DNA from: Curvularia sp. ZM96
Lineage: Eukaryota; Ascomycota; Dothideomycetes; Pleosporales; Pleosporaceae
NCBI GenBank assembly: GCA_022457065.1
Contig: JAJGBQ010000003.1
Coordinates: 1,674,001 to 1,738,000 of the forward strand
DNA length: 64,000 nt
Direction of reading: 5' to 3'
Position 1 is the stretch's first letter. The number at the start of each line of letters is the position of its first letter. Below the pieces are notes generated by a model. The model had not been told where the DNA came from and did no database searches. It saw nothing but the letters and a program-made list of their open reading frames with translations. The translations under genes and the position numbers were made by a program. Below, one piece after another: positions 33,579-47,279 of this stretch.

Positions 33579-34665
33579 AGGATGTGTTTTGGAGATTGGA
33601 AAAGGGAGGTAATCGACAAAAGTCGAGGACCTGAAGTAGTACTATCTTTTGTGGCTGTAGCTAAATGAACTTCTTCTATCCCTACATCGCTTGTGCGTTC
33701 TAAGTCTGGATCGTGATGTCGATGAAAAAGAAAAACAGTGGCAGACAATCGGAGTGAAGTGAGATCTCAAGAAGAAGATGGAAGAGTGCCAGATATCATT
33801 ATTATTCTTTTGTCTACGAGAAACTAGCAATCACCCATTACCACCAATCCGCCTGCCCCACACATGCATCTCCAGCCATGTTCGTTCATTTTTTTCTGAA
33901 GGAAACACGGACTGCAGAGAGAAAGAGATAACTAAATCTCTCATCCGGGCAGAAAGATGAACAAGGGGCTCGCAGCATACCAAGTGCGTAATCTCCCAGG
34001 GACACAGTTCGGTTTGCTTTGTCTACCTCCTTGACAAAAGAGAGGATGGGGAGGGTTTGATATGTCAGAGAGCGCGAGCAATGCAAACGCACAATTCCCA
34101 GACCCAGAAAAGAACCCAGCTTTGTCAGTCTCAACAACTTTCAGTCCAACGACAATGATTGTTGTTAGGGGGAGGGTGGGGTAACTCCAAACGCCTAGTT
34201 TTTTCCTTCGCTCTCGAGTTTTTTTTTTCGTGCCACCCAAATGCAAGAAAAGGGAAGTAGAAGTAGAAGTAGACCTTGATTCGGAGGGGGTATCGATGCT
34301 TACAATCCTGGAAAGACAAATGGGAGTGGATGTGTGCTTCTCATGGAGAAAGACAGCTTGGCTCTGTACGCGTGCTGCGTGCCGCATGTCGTTTATGCAC
34401 AAGAAGGGATCTTTTGCTGACGGAAAGAAGGATCGAGAATGTATACATGAATAAATGTATATATACCTTCGACCAACCTCTTTCAAAGGCGGATAAGGAG
34501 GGGGCGATGAGGGGGAATAGTGCAGAAGAGACGCACATCGTTTGCTGTTGCAATGAAAAGTCAGTAGAGGACGAGGGTGCGCGCAACTACCATGTCGGGA
34601 AGACCCTAATGGAAGATGCGCATAAGCTGCCATCTACACACTTATGATGATACTCATTTCACGTT
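33579..34665. other. Intergenic between SOD1 and the Red1-like gene (convergent)
   Basis: About 1.1 kb of 3' sequence from two convergent genes. A short (GAAGTA)n-type tract sits near 34253-34275. Minus-strand frames of up to 230 codons here have no signature and are not called. Confidence 0.55.
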
Positions 34666-37600
34666 TCACAAGTTGACAACGCGAGTGTCATCGTTGAGAA
34701 ATTGGCGGCGGTATCGCGCAATCTCCTCGGCAATGCCGTTTGGATCTTTGATGTTTCTCTGGCGGAGCTCCTTAAGTACGCCGCGGAGACCATCATTCCA
34801 CCTCTGCTTCTCTTCGGACGTCTTGCCTGGGTTTGCTGTTCCGAGCTGGAGAAGCAGCTTGTCACCTATACAAAAATCTAGTCAGTCTGCGTACAATGGA
34901 GGGGAGAAGCAATGACCAATGGCAGAAACTCCTTTGTTCAACAACGCACCAGTGATAATCGCGTCCCTGAAATGCTGTGCAGGGCATTCAGGGTAAGTGC
35001 AAGCGCCACCTTCCGTCTCGGTCTGACAGAATGGCGTATCAGGGTCTATCTGGTGGCTAAATGTCAAGGACAGGAAACCTCCATGCACATCTTGCAAATA
35101 AGTTGGGTGATAGCGATATGATTTGAACATTCGAAGCGGACTTTCGTACGGCTTGAACGGGGGCGGCTCATCATCCTCTTCCTCAGGTACAGACTCCTGT
35201 TCTGTTTTAGTTAAGTTTCCCAAAGGTGTGATATAACATACGGGTTCCACGACGTCCACTACTGATATTATCCTTGATTGTAATTCGGGTGCTAGATCAT
35301 CAGCAACGTTAGTAACCGGGTGAGAAGGGTTGTTTCCGGAGATAGTATTGTCCGCTTCGGAGCCAGACTCGGATTCTTCATCCGAATCGGAACCGGAATC
35401 AGAGTCGTCTGAGCTGTCGTCTGACGATGAAGCAATGTCCATGGCGCCATCCTCTGCTTCAGTTTGGCCTGCTTGTGGCAGAGTATCCGCCGGAGGAGCC
35501 TCGTCTTGCACATCAGTCATATCCTGATCAGCATCGGGTGGTTCGTAAGCCTCCTCGTCCTCTGCAGAACTATGCGATGCAGACACAGGCGGAATACTCA
35601 TTTCGGTGTTTTGGGCTTCCACTGTTGAACCATGTCCCACGACCGCGTGGTCCTCTGGATCATATTCTGGCTCATACTCTTCCTCGTCCTCACCGTCCTC
35701 ACCTTCGGAAACCGACATCTCAACCTCCCCTTCTTCTGACGGAGAAGGTACGTTGTCTGGTTCAGTCGTCCCTGAGGCACCAGGAATGTTTGCGTTGGAG
35801 CTATCAAGCCGGACGCCACCATCGTTATTAGCTGGGGGCGGAGGGTCGTAGAAATCCTCACCCATATCACCATCCGACACAGCGGCTGAACTTTGCGACC
35901 TAGACACTCTAGTGTCGTTATCTTCGGTTGCATGGATAGTGCCATTCGCATCGGATGCCATTTCCGGTTTCGAGGGCAGGTTGACCTGGTTCGTACTAGA
36001 CGGAGGTTGGTTCTGAGCTTGCGAAGTACTCTGTCCAAGGCCCGGAAGTGTGGCGTATTCTTGAGGAGGCTGGCTTGGGAGTGGCGGTCGATTAGGAAGG
36101 CCAGACTTTGAGCTGTCTGTGATGCCTGCACCTGGGGTTTGATAAGATGGCCGCACAGGGAGGGAGTTCTTGTTCGTAGAGGACTGAGGGGCACTGTCCA
36201 CATTTTGGGACTGCGCATTGGGTTCTGGAGACTGCTCGCGCTCGATCTCATCTTTCTTGGCACGAAGTTCCGCATGAGACATGCCCTCTGTGTCGACACC
36301 AAGACTCTCCAGTTCCTTTGTCAGCTGCTCCTTGTCTCTTGCGATCCTTTCGTTGAGTGCGGTCAACTGCTCCAACTCCTTGGCCAACTCAGCCATTCTG
36401 CTTGTGTTGCTTGCTATTTCTGCGTCCAGAGTAGGGAGTTTAGACTGAATCTCAGCACGGCGAGATTGTGCAGTGTTTTTGGCGGCAGTGGTAGAAGGTT
36501 TAGTTGGGGTATAGTTTTGAGGCGGCAGCGCTGCCGTCGAAGACTTCTGGGTTATGGGTGAAGAGGCAGCCGCAGCGGAAGCCAATCTGTCTCTTTCACG
36601 TTTTTCAGCAAGCTTTTTCTTAAGTGTCTCTCGCATTGCAACCAGTTGTTTCTCTTTGTCTGCCAATTCTTTCTCCCGCGCAAGGGTGCTGGGCGTCTGT
36701 GACCCAGGCGTACTACCAGCCGGGGTAGCAGATAACGCAGAGCCAGCATGGGAGGCAAAGTTGGGCAGATTTCCAGGAGGTTGACGGGGCGTTTGAGTAA
36801 CTGCGGGGGCTGGTGGATCGTCCTCAATGTCCATTTCGCTGCCGTTGGATTCATCCTCACTGATCTGCATTATCATGGACTCGTCTTCTGTACGAGCATG
36901 AGAAGATCTGCTGAAGGGTGTAGTGGGTCCCTGTGAAGCCGGCATGTCTTTCCTTGAGGTCTGTGGCTTCTGAGATACAGATGGCGAAGGTTGAGATACG
37001 GTAGGGATGGCGGTGTTGGAAACCGGAGTGGGGTTCATGAATAGACCAGGGATTCCAGTAAAAGATGGCATGAAACTTTGATTTGTAGGAGTGGCCGAAC
37101 CACCTGCAGCTGGTTCCGCGACCTGGGCTTGCTCTCCTCGTTGGGAGGGACCAGATGACTGCCCAGCACCATTGCTGGCCGCAGCCGGCGCCTTTTGCCT
37201 CGCCTTGATTGCCTCCAATCGCTGCTTAATCAATTCGGTGTTCCGAGCCCTCTGTTCGTCAGTCACGGGTGGCTTGGCAGTGGGTGTGGCTGCAGGTTGA
37301 GGAGTCTTGGGCTTAGCGGGCGTTGTTTGCTGCGCAGGGCTCACTGGTTTGGATGTTCCAGCCTGTTTCGCTGCCTTTGCGGCTTGCAGACGGGCAATGT
37401 AATCCTTGCGGTCGCCTGGCGCAGTTGGTGACGCGATGGCCTTGGCTGAGGGTGCGGGAATGGCCCCTGTTTTGATTGTAGGCATCGTACTGGGTTGTGG
37501 GGCAGCTGCTGGCTGAACGGCTGGCGCGCTCGATGGCTTGGGCGGCAGAATGGGAGCAGGCTCAGAGGGCAGGTTCAGACTTTGATACAAGCCTCTGAGT

Positions 37601-38387
37601 AACTCGTGATCAAGGTTCTCATCCGCCAAAGTACGGTATGGGATGTTGTTGCTGTGCAGAAGTTTGACGAATTGTTTCGCTGACTCGCGGTCCTGCTGTA
37701 GTTTCTCCATGACCGTCGGCTGGTTGTCCTGCTGCTGCCTTGTAGGCTTGTTGCTCGAGCCGTTCTGCTGGACAGCAGGAGCAGGAGGAGGTCCACCGTT
37801 GACCTTGGCTGGTGGAGGTGGCTGGGATGCGTCAGTCTCGCTCACCTCACCATCCTCGCGATCGCTGTCCATGATTTTTTGTATGCGCTGGTTGGCGGGA
37901 ACGGGCACAGGCGCAGGCGCGGATGCGGTTGGTTGAGGTGGAGCAGGTGGATGTGTAGGTCGTTGGGCAAAGGGCGGCGGGAAGTGCGTGGGCAAGGTAA
38001 GATTCTGCGGAGTCTGGGGAAGCGACGGCGGAGCAAAGCCCATGGGAGCAAACGGCGGCGGGGGCAGGTTGGGTGGAGGGAATGCGCCATTCTGGAAGAG
38101 GGCCCATATATTTGCGTCGGGAGGCAGGTGCGGTGGCCAGGAAGCTGCGCATTGTGTAAGCAGGGTGAAATCTAAGACATTCGGGTAGGAGCAGGCGACT
38201 CACGCGCTGGGGGCGGCGGCTGCTGCTGGCCGTTCTGTGTATACGAATTGAAGTTGATGCCGGGCAGTTGTTGCAGCGGAGGAGCGCCGCGCTGTTCTTC
38301 TGGCGGCGCGCCTTGGGGCGGATGAAACGGCGGCGGAGGAAAGCCGTTGGGGAAGCCGTAGAACGGCTGCGAGTAGTTGTTGGCCAT
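34666..38387 (-). CDS. C3H1-type zinc-finger protein, Red1-like
   Basis: 1177-aa mostly disordered protein from exons 38387-38204, 38144-35242, 35196-34950 and 34865-34666. The N-terminus is Pro/Phe/Gln-rich, the middle has Ala/Pro/Lys stretches plus charged coiled-coil segments (AREKELADKEKQLVAMRETL; SNTSRMAELAKELEQLTALN), and an acidic Ser/Asp/Glu block follows. Near the end a compact domain reads FKSYRYHPTYL, then C-x8-C-x4-C-x3-H (CQTETEGGACTYPECPAQH) and RDAIITGDKLLLQLG. That is the putative zinc-finger (zf-C3H1) found in fission yeast Red1, a scaffold of the MTREC nuclear RNA-surveillance complex; function here is inferred from this domain. The third intron (35197-35241) is 45 nt and in frame, so a retained form is possible. 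Confidence 0.82.
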
Positions 38388-38948
38388 GACCGAGTGCAGC
38401 AGCGACGGACTGGAGCTCTACGCGTCTTGTAGCACGGCTGGTTCTAGCGTCAACGCATGGATCCGAGGCGGCGGCAGCGGCGATGACGGTAATGACGGTG
38501 ACGGCAGATGGCGGCAGGGATGAGTTGCGCGGATGGGCGGGGCGGGTGAGAGAGATTCGTTCGAGCGTGGCAGCGATGGAGCCTTTGCGCAAGCAGTGTC
38601 GTCAACCGAGTGGTGAATGTTCAATTTCGCGACGGGCTGGGTCACTGCGGAGCGCACGTGACTATAGGTGGGCACGCGCTGCGCGAGTCAGCGAGGCGTT
38701 CAGCGTGGCACGTTGCTAGGGGCAGGCCGCTGTGGTTGTTTACGACGGGCGGTAGCGCATGCACCCGCCAATCTGCAGATTCGCTCTCCACCACCTTCCC
38801 CAGAGGCAGGCCGTGCGTTGTTGTGCTTCTGTCCCACACTCCCTGCATTCTGCTTTCTGCATTCTGTTTCTTGCATCCAGCACTGTACAATGTCTGGCAC
38901 ATAATCCTCTAGCACCCACCGCCATATACCTCCGCCGACACCTCCGCC
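38388..38948. other. Intergenic, divergent promoter of Red1-like and myosin II genes
   Basis: About 560 bp shared upstream region. No gene or notable motif seen. Some short CTGCATTCTG-like direct repeats lie near 38843-38875. Confidence 0.6.
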
Positions 38949-41900
38949 ATGAGCGCGCCGGCGCCCAATGGCCGCCCTTTCGCGCGCAACTCGCGCAACA
39001 GCCCGTTTGCCAGGAACACTTCCATATCTACTTCTGGCCAGAACTCTACAAATCGTCCACACTCCGCCCTCATCTCCTCGCCGCTGGCCGAAGCGGAGCC
39101 CGCCATGGGACACTTACGCCACCGCTCTCTCACCAACCTTACCTCCCCCACTCTCGGCCGTAGCGACACAGCACGCTCACGTTCCAACTCGCATCGTAAC
39201 AGCACACTGGGAGGCACCTTTGCACCTCAGTTCATATCCGAAGATGACAATGAGCCTCCCCGTTTAGGTGGAATCGTAGAGGGTGAGAATGACTTCTCTG
39301 GCAAACGCTATGTCTGGCTCAGAGACCCGGTCACGGCTTTCGTCCGAGGCTGGGTCGTAGAAGATCTCCCCGAGGGAAAAATACTGGTGCAGTGTGACAA
39401 TGGCACCCAGCAGGAGGTCGATGCCGATGCGATTGATAAGGTCAATCCAGCCAAGTTTGACAAGATCGACGACATGGCGGAACTCACACATCTCAACGAG
39501 CCCTCAGTTATTCACAACTTACACATGCGTTACCAGGCCGACCTGATCTACGTACGTCCTGCTTGTCTTGTGACTGTAGTATTGCGCTAACATCTTGTAG
39601 ACGTACTCTGGCTTGTTCTTGGTCACAGTAAATCCATATTGCCCACTGCCTATATACTCAAGAGAGTACATCAATATGTATCGGGGGCGGAGCAGGGAAG
39701 AGACTAAACCACATATCTTCGCAATGGCTGACCATGCCTTTCGAAACCTCATTGAGGAGGGCACAAACCAGAGTATCCTCGTAACGTGAGTGAACACGCT
39801 GCTAGGAAGAATGCTGGCTAATCATTTGCAGGGGAGAGTCTGGTGCGGGTAAGACAGAAAATACCAAAAAGGTCATCCAGTACCTGGCTGCAGTCGCCAA
39901 TTCGGACACCCCACACGTCAAGTCAGGAGGGCGTCAGCTTTCCAATTTGTCTGAACAGATCCTACGTGCCAACCCAATCCTGGAAGCATTCGGAAACGCG
40001 CAAACGGTGCGGAATAACAACTCGTCCCGTTTTGGAAAGTTTATCAGAATCGAGTTTTCACGGACTGGCCAGATCACTGGCGCATACATTGATTGGTACC
40101 TCTTGGAAAAGTCGAGAGTGGTGCGGCTCAACTCCAACGAGCGCAACTACCATGTCTTCTATCAATTGCTGCGCGGTACGGACAACAATATGAAACAGGA
40201 ACTCTACCTGGATAATAAGGATACCGAGGATTTTGAATACACCAAACATGGCAACGACGTCATCTCCGGTGTCTCCGATCCCGAGGAATGGAACGGCTTG
40301 ATTGAGGCCTTCCATGTCATGGGCTTCAGTGACAAGGAGCAATTTGCTATTCTGAAGACCGTTGCCGCGGTCCTTCACCTAGGAAACATTCGCGCAATAA
40401 AGGAGAGCCGGCGAGCAGACCAAGCAACCCTGGATCTTGCAGCTGAACAGCATGCCCAGATTGTTGCCCAGTTACTCGGCATCTCTGTGGACGACTTTAT
40501 TAAAGCACTACTGCATCCTCGAGTAAAAGCTGGTAGAGAATGGGTTGAGAAGGTGCAGACGCCGGAGCAGGTCAACCTCTCTATTGACGCACTCGCCAAG
40601 GGTATATACGAGCGTGGTTTCGGCGATCTCGTTGACCGCATCAATCGGCAGCTGGACCAGACTGGTACTGGTGCAGACGATTCGCACTTCATTGGTGTGC
40701 TCGATATCGCTGGTTTCGAAATCTTTGATGAGAACAGCTTTGAACAGCTGTGCATCAACTACACAAACGAGAAACTACAACAGTTCTTCAACCACCACAT
40801 GTTCGTCTTAGAACAAGAAGAGTACGCCCGGGAGCAGATAGAGTGGAAGTTTATCGACTTTGGGCGCGATCTTCAGCCCACAATCGACCTCATCGAGCTG
40901 TCAAATCCCATTGGAATCTTCTCCTGTCTAGACGAAGACTGTGTCATGCCCAAGGCCACTGACAAGAGCTTCACAGAAAAGCTGCATTCTTTGTGGGACC
41001 GCAAGAGTACCAAGTATAAACGGTCACTTCTAACCCAAGGCTTTGTTCTCACACACTACGCTGCTGAGGTAGAGTACTCGACTGAGAATTGGCTAGAAAA
41101 GAACAAGGACCCACTTAATGACAATGTCACACGACTTTTGGCAGCTTCTTTGGACAAGCAAGTTGCGAATCTCTTCGCGGATTGTGCCGACCCAGACGAT
41201 GACATGGGTGGAACCCGCAGTCGCGTGAAGAAAGGCCTCTTCCGAACAGTGGCCCAACGCCACAAAGAACAGCTATCAACACTGATGACCCAGCTTCACT
41301 CAACACATCCCCACTTCGTCCGTTGTATTTTGCCCAACCACAAGAAGCGGCCGAAACAGTTTAGCGCCCCCCTTGTCCTGGACCAACTGCGTTGTAACGG
41401 TGTTTTGGAAGGAATCCGTATTGCACGTACAGGTTTCCCTAACCGATTGCCTTTTGTGGAATTCCGCCAAAGATACGAAGTGCTGTGCAAAGACCTTCCC
41501 AAGGGCTACGTGGAGGGTCAAGTAGCAGCAAATATGATCCTTGACAAGCTCAACCTCGACCGTTCATTGTATCGCGTGGGTCTCACCAAAGTCTTCTTCC
41601 GGGCCGGTGTGCTTGCCGAGCTGGAAGACCAGCGAGATGCACTCATCCGCGATATCATGATCCGCTTCCAATCCGCTGCTCGTGGCTTCGTTCAACGCCG
41701 CCAAGCTCACAAGCGCCTCTATCGTGCTGAAGCTACACGCATCATCCAGCGAAATTTCCAGGTCTACCTTGACATGCAGGCCAACCCGTGGTGGAGGCTC
41801 TTTACTCGCATGCGACCTATGCTTGGAGCAACCAGGCAGGCCGCTGAAGTCAAAAAGCGTGACGAGATGATTCAGCAGCTAGAAGAGAAGATGCAACAAG

Positions 41901-44900
41901 AGGCTGCAGAGAAGCAACGAGTTGAGGACGAGCGAAGACGTGCAGAGTTGGATATTCAACGCATTCAGAAAACATTAGAGAGTGAACGCGCTCTAGCACT
42001 CGACAAGGAGGAAATCTTCAAGCGCCTCCAATTGCGTGAGGCTGAGCTCGCTGAGAAGCTGGCTGGCGCAATTGAAGACCATGATCAGCTCGAGGACCAA
42101 CTGGACGCCCTCATGGATGCTAAGAAGAGAACCGAAGAGGAGGCCGAGCACTTGCGCGCAGAGCTCGAACAAGCTGGACAAATTATCAGCCGACTTGAGA
42201 GCGAAGCACGAGAGCTAGAGGAGCAGAGCGCTCGGTTGGAAGAACAGATCAGAGAGCTTGAAGCCATCAGGTCGCAACGAACTGAAGCAGAGGAATCTTT
42301 GAGTCAGGAGGTGAAGATGCTCCAGAGCCACCTTTCCTTGAAGGAGCGAAAACTTCAAGATCTTGAAGCAAAACTCCTGAAAACGGATCAGGACCTCGAC
42401 ATCAAACTGGCAGCTTCCCAGAAAGAAGTACAGGCAGGCAAAAAGCAGATCAAGGAGCTACTCGATGAGAATCGGCAAATTCGCCAGCAAATTGCAGACC
42501 TGTCCTCCACATCAACGAGCTATGAAGATCTCATCAGGCGCAAGGAGAGCGAACTGGCAATCCTCAAGACTGACCTCAAGAACTACGAAAACGACCGCCG
42601 CTTGTTCGACGACGAGAAGCGCACACTGGCCTCTAAGCACGACAGCCTTCAGAGCCGACTCCGTGACGCAAATGCGGAGCTCGATGCTGTACGTTCGCAA
42701 AAGCAGCAATTGGAGCGAGAGGCTGCCGACGCAAAGCGTCTTCTTGAGGAAAAGATTTCTGAGGATGCCGAGTACAGCGAGAGCCGCAAGCTGCTTGAAG
42801 AACAGATCGAGAGCCTCAAGGGTGAACTCTTCACAGTACAAAAGGAGCTCAGTCGAGAGAGGCAGTCCCGCGATGACGTTGAGATGCTTGGTGAGCACAA
42901 GTACGACACACTCAAGCGCGACTATGATGCGTTGAACGAATCAAAAATCACCATCGAGAAAGAGATGTATGCTCAGCAAGACGTCCTACGACGAGCGACT
43001 GAATCACGTGCGGCTCATGAAAGGGAGCGAAAAGAGTACCAGATGGAACTGCATACTCTGCGCGAGAAGTATCTGAAGCTTGAAGAGGAGAAACTCGACG
43101 CCGATGCTGAGGCGGAGCGCATGCAAGCCAAGCTAGGTCTGGAACGACAGGCTGCTCAACAATGCGAAATCAAAGCCAAGGACCAGCAGCTCGACCAACT
43201 GGAGGCGGAGCGCAACGACCTAGCTGAGCAGGTTCATAACTTGACCCAAATGCTGGCCGACTCTGATTCATTCAAAGAGCGCAACGATCAACAAAAGGAA
43301 CGTCTCGAACGCGAAATTGTCACGATTAAGGGACGGCTTACGGCATCAGAGAATGACAACCGCGCACTTCTTAACAAGCTTCAACAAAAGAACCTGGACA
43401 TCGCTCGTACGAACTCGCGGGCTGGTGATACGCAGCGTCTCAAGATTACTCAACTGACACATGAGAAGTCCAAGGTTGAGGAGGATAACAAACGCCTTAT
43501 GCGCCAACTCGAGGATGCCCAGGTCCACATTGCATCTCTAGAGAAGCAAAAGGAGAAGCTCTCTCTGGATCTTGAGGATTTAAACCACGAGGTTGCAAGA
43601 GAGCACAAGGCCAGCCGCAATGCAGAGAAAGCTTCATCAACGATCAACCTTCAGCTCGCCGAGGTGAACCGTAAGCTAGAGACGGAGCGACAGCTTCGTA
43701 CGCAAGCTCAAGCCAACACGCGTGCTGTTCAGACGTCCCTCGACAACACGAATCTCGAATTGGAAGAATGCCACAAACAGCTCATGCTTCTTCGCAAGGT
43801 CTTTGATCCAGAAGCAGCTGATGTGTCCATTACGTACGAAGCCGCGAAGCCAGAGATCGCCAGAACAGTCGATATTGCCGAACGCCTTGAGTCTGTCAAC
43901 CAAGCTTTGCGTGTAGCAGTAGAGCGGTACTCACGTGCTGAAGCTCAACTCGAAGAAGTCCGGGAGAGGCATGAGGGTGAGCTCAACGAATTGGATGCCC
44001 GTCATGCCAACTCGAAGCGTGCACTACTGGAAGAGATGAACAGCAGCCAGGTCAACCAAGCCAATGCCCGTCATACGCCAACGCATCAACGAAAAGACAG
44101 CGAGAACCGCCGGCCATTCTCAATCACAAACACACCCACCAACCAGCGGCACATGAGCAATGCAACCAACGACTCAGCACGTTCGGACCGAACTGTCGAC
44201 ACCGTCACTTTCAACAACCGCATGGACATGGCTGCCGAGCTTGAACAGGTACAGAACCAGCTGCAGATGTCGGAGATGCAGAACAAACATCTCCGATCCC
44301 AGCTCGAGTCCTCACGAAACCGAAATGACTGGCAAGAGGAAAGCCCGTCTATCCGACGTGTACAAAAACTGGAGCGTGAGAACTATCGTCTGCATGACAT
44401 GCTGGATGATTCTGCAACCAAGGTGTCCGCACTTGAGCACAGCCTTCGCTCTGGTCAACTCTCTTACCAGGAGGTCCAAACAAAGTCTCATGAGCAGCTG
44501 TTTGATCTCTTGACCTCACAGGAGCAGTCGCGCAAATCTATTGTGCAGGCACACAACAATGCTATCAACGAGCTTGCTGATGCAAAGACCGCCTTTGACG
44601 ATATCAAGCAAACCAAGACAGCTTTGGAGTCAGAGCTTCGCGAGCTCCACCAAGAACTTGAGGCGATCACCGATGAGCGCGAGCAAGAGCATGCCAACCA
44701 CAACCAGCTCCTCCAAGAATTTGCTGACCTTCAAATCCGGTTGGACAACGAGACCTCAACCCTTGTTGATGTGCAATCTAGCCTGAACATGTACAAGAGC
44801 AGGGCTGACGAATACTTCAACAAGCTCGAACAGGCGGAACTTGCTGTTCTGAGAGCGTCTCGTGCTGAACAGTTTGCAAGGACCCAGGCGCGTGAAGCCG

Positions 44901-46383
44901 AAGAGACTTGTGCGACGATTATGGCTGAACGCAAGGAGATGGACGGTATGGTTGAGGATCTGCAACGACAAGTTCAACGCTACGAGGAGCGTGTCGAGGA
45001 TCTTTCCACAGACCTGGAGACCGCCCTGCAGGCCAAGAAGCGACTTCAGAACGAGCTCGAAGACTACAGGAGTCAGCACGCTCATGATGTCGAGGACAGC
45101 GAAACTTCGCTTGAACAGACGAGGAAGAAGTACCAGAACGAACTCCAGGCGCTTACTCAAGAAATCGATCAGGAGCGTGAGAACGTTATCCAAGTACGCG
45201 AAGAGAACGGACGTCTGCGCGAGGAAATTGAAGAATTGAGGAACAAGTGGGACGACGAAGTTTTGAACTCGTCGACTTGGGCCAAGGAGAAGAGCCGTCT
45301 CGAGATGACTTTGCAGACCATCTCCGACTCACGCGACGAGGCTGCCAACGCGCACAACGAGGCGCAATCCAAGATTGTCAGCTTGTTGTCGCAGGTCCGC
45401 ACACTACGTACCAACGTCGATGACCTCGCGGCAGAGCGTGACTCTGCCATCGAAGAGAAGAAGCGTCTTGAGGCTCGTCTCCAGGAGGCCGCAGACGCAT
45501 TGGACGATCTTTCTCGTTCCGAGTCTCCAGCTACACGCAACGCTGCTGCTTACGACCGCGACTTGCTGGAACTCAAATCCGGCCTCGCCCAGCAAGAAGA
45601 CATTACTGCCGCTGCTGTCGGAAAGATGCGTCGTGCGGAGGCGCTTGCACAAGAACTGCAGAAAGACATCGTCGCAGAGCGAGAGGCAAACGTCAAGCTC
45701 CACAAAGACAAGGCTGCAGTTGAGAAGAGCCTCAAGGACCTCCAACTCCGCCTTGTAGATCTCGAGACCAAGGGTTACAGTGGGTCAGCCGGCAAGGATG
45801 TGCGCTTCCTTCACGGGCGCATCCAAGAGGTATGTTCGCTTATTCGCTTGATGCATTTACTAGTCCTAACATACGTTTTTAGCTTGAGAAAGCTCTCGAA
45901 GACAGCGAGGCCACTCGTCTATCCGAATCTCGCAGTGTTCGCAATGTCGACCGAACTGTCAAGGATTTGCAAACCCAAATCGAGCGCCGTGACAAGCAAA
46001 ACGCCTCTATCATGGAAGACCTCAACAAGTCTCGCGACAAGATCTCGAACCTTCTTGCTACCATTGACGAGCTGCAGTCTTCCGACTCTACAAGTCAACT
46101 CGCCGCTAAGCGTGCCGAGCGTGAACTCCGCGAAGAACGTGAGAAGAATCTGCGTCTTGAGCGTGAACTCGAAGGCTGGAAAAACCTGCGCGTCGAGCGC
46201 CGCAGCACCCTGGGCATTCCCGCAGCCCCCGGCAGCGATGCTGGTGACAACCGTTCCAGGAGAGGGAGTTCCATTGGCCTGCTGATGGGCGAGATGGGCG
46301 AGATGCCCGCAAACGAGAAGGGCAAATATGGCAGTCTCCGATCAAACCTACGTCGCGTCAGCGGTCAGAAGGGTTTTTTGTAG
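38949..46383 (+). CDS. Class II myosin heavy chain
   Basis: Conventional myosin that drives contractile-ring septation in filamentous fungi (MyoB/Myo2/Myp2 type). 2428 aa from exons 38949-39551, 39601-39785, 39832-45829 and 45883-46383. Residues 1-100 are Ser/Arg/Asn-rich and likely a phospho-regulated extension. An SH3-like fold follows (YVWLRDPVTAFVRGWVVED). The motor has GESGAGKT (263-270), switch I NNSSRFGKF, switch II DIAGFEIF and the SH1/SH2 helix LRCNGVLEGIRIARTGFPNR. One or two IQ-like segments (QSAARGFVQRRQAHKR) precede a coiled-coil tail of about 1,500 residues. The tail is broken near residues 1675-1715 by a polar hinge (RHTPTHQRKDSENRR region). The C-terminus RRVSGQKGFL is basic. 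All motor motifs are intact. Confidence 0.96.
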
Positions 46384-47279
46384 TTAATGGGACCTCTGAG
46401 GGGCGGGGAGTATGGAGGTCCCGGTATCCTTTACTGAAGCTGAGTCCGCCAGTCGAAGCAGAAGAGGACTTGGCAACGAGAGCAGTTGTTAATGACGGTA
46501 ACGGCAATGTTGTCGAGGAGGTGGAATTGGACTCGGATGAATACGCGAGCTTGGCAGACGCGGTGGGGATTCATACTACTCAGGATGGTGCAGACCGCGC
46601 TGAAAAGATGGATTTGGAGATTACGGATGATGAGGGGAGTCAGCCTGGCGATGATGGCGATAGTGCTGTCAGCGGTATCAAGAGGAGGAGAACGATTCGT
46701 GTTGTCATTCGGTCCAGGGCATTTTTGTAACCTTTGATTCGGATGGGTGGGACAGGAGTGCTTTGTTGGTTTGCTTTGCGCGTTTTCCGCTCATTGGCAT
46801 GCTGTACTTGCGTTTCCTAGTACCTGCCATGCCGAGCATGGCGTTTCAGTTAGGTTGGTGATATCCAGGGAACTTTGGGGGTCTCAGATGGATCTTATAC
46901 CCTCGATGGGCTCTTTGTTCATGATTTATGTTTACTGTTATGCTTAATTAATTACTGCTACTATTTAATACCACCAGCAGGATCTGTTTGAATGGCGTTC
47001 AAAATAGCATTTATGTGAGCGTTTTTATGCGGACTCGGTTGAGTCTCTCACTTCAGCTGCAAAATTGCATGTGTATGGTGTATTATGCAAACGTGTATTC
47101 GAGCAAAGCCAAAATTATATACCAAAAGCCCAGAGCACCATCGTGCCAGTTGCCAGAGGGCATAAAAATATGTACAAAAAAAATCCTCACAACCCTTTTT
47201 GTTTCCCTTCTTCCCCCGCTCTGTGATGCTGTAATCATCCTCATACACAGGCCTGATTCTTGTATAGTAAAAAGGTATC
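46384..47279. other. Intergenic, myosin II downstream region
   Basis: About 900 bp. It contains an 86-codon acidic open frame on the plus strand (46470-46730), discussed as a finding, and AT-rich sequence from 46940 to 47280 that includes the 3' end of the secreted-protein gene. No other gene recognised. Confidence 0.5.

Noticed and set aside
33941..34633. 230-codon minus-strand frame between SOD1 and the Red1-like gene
   Set aside because: Low-complexity Ser/Thr/Tyr runs from AT-rich 3' sequence, no domain, and it lies in the overlapping 3' UTR region.
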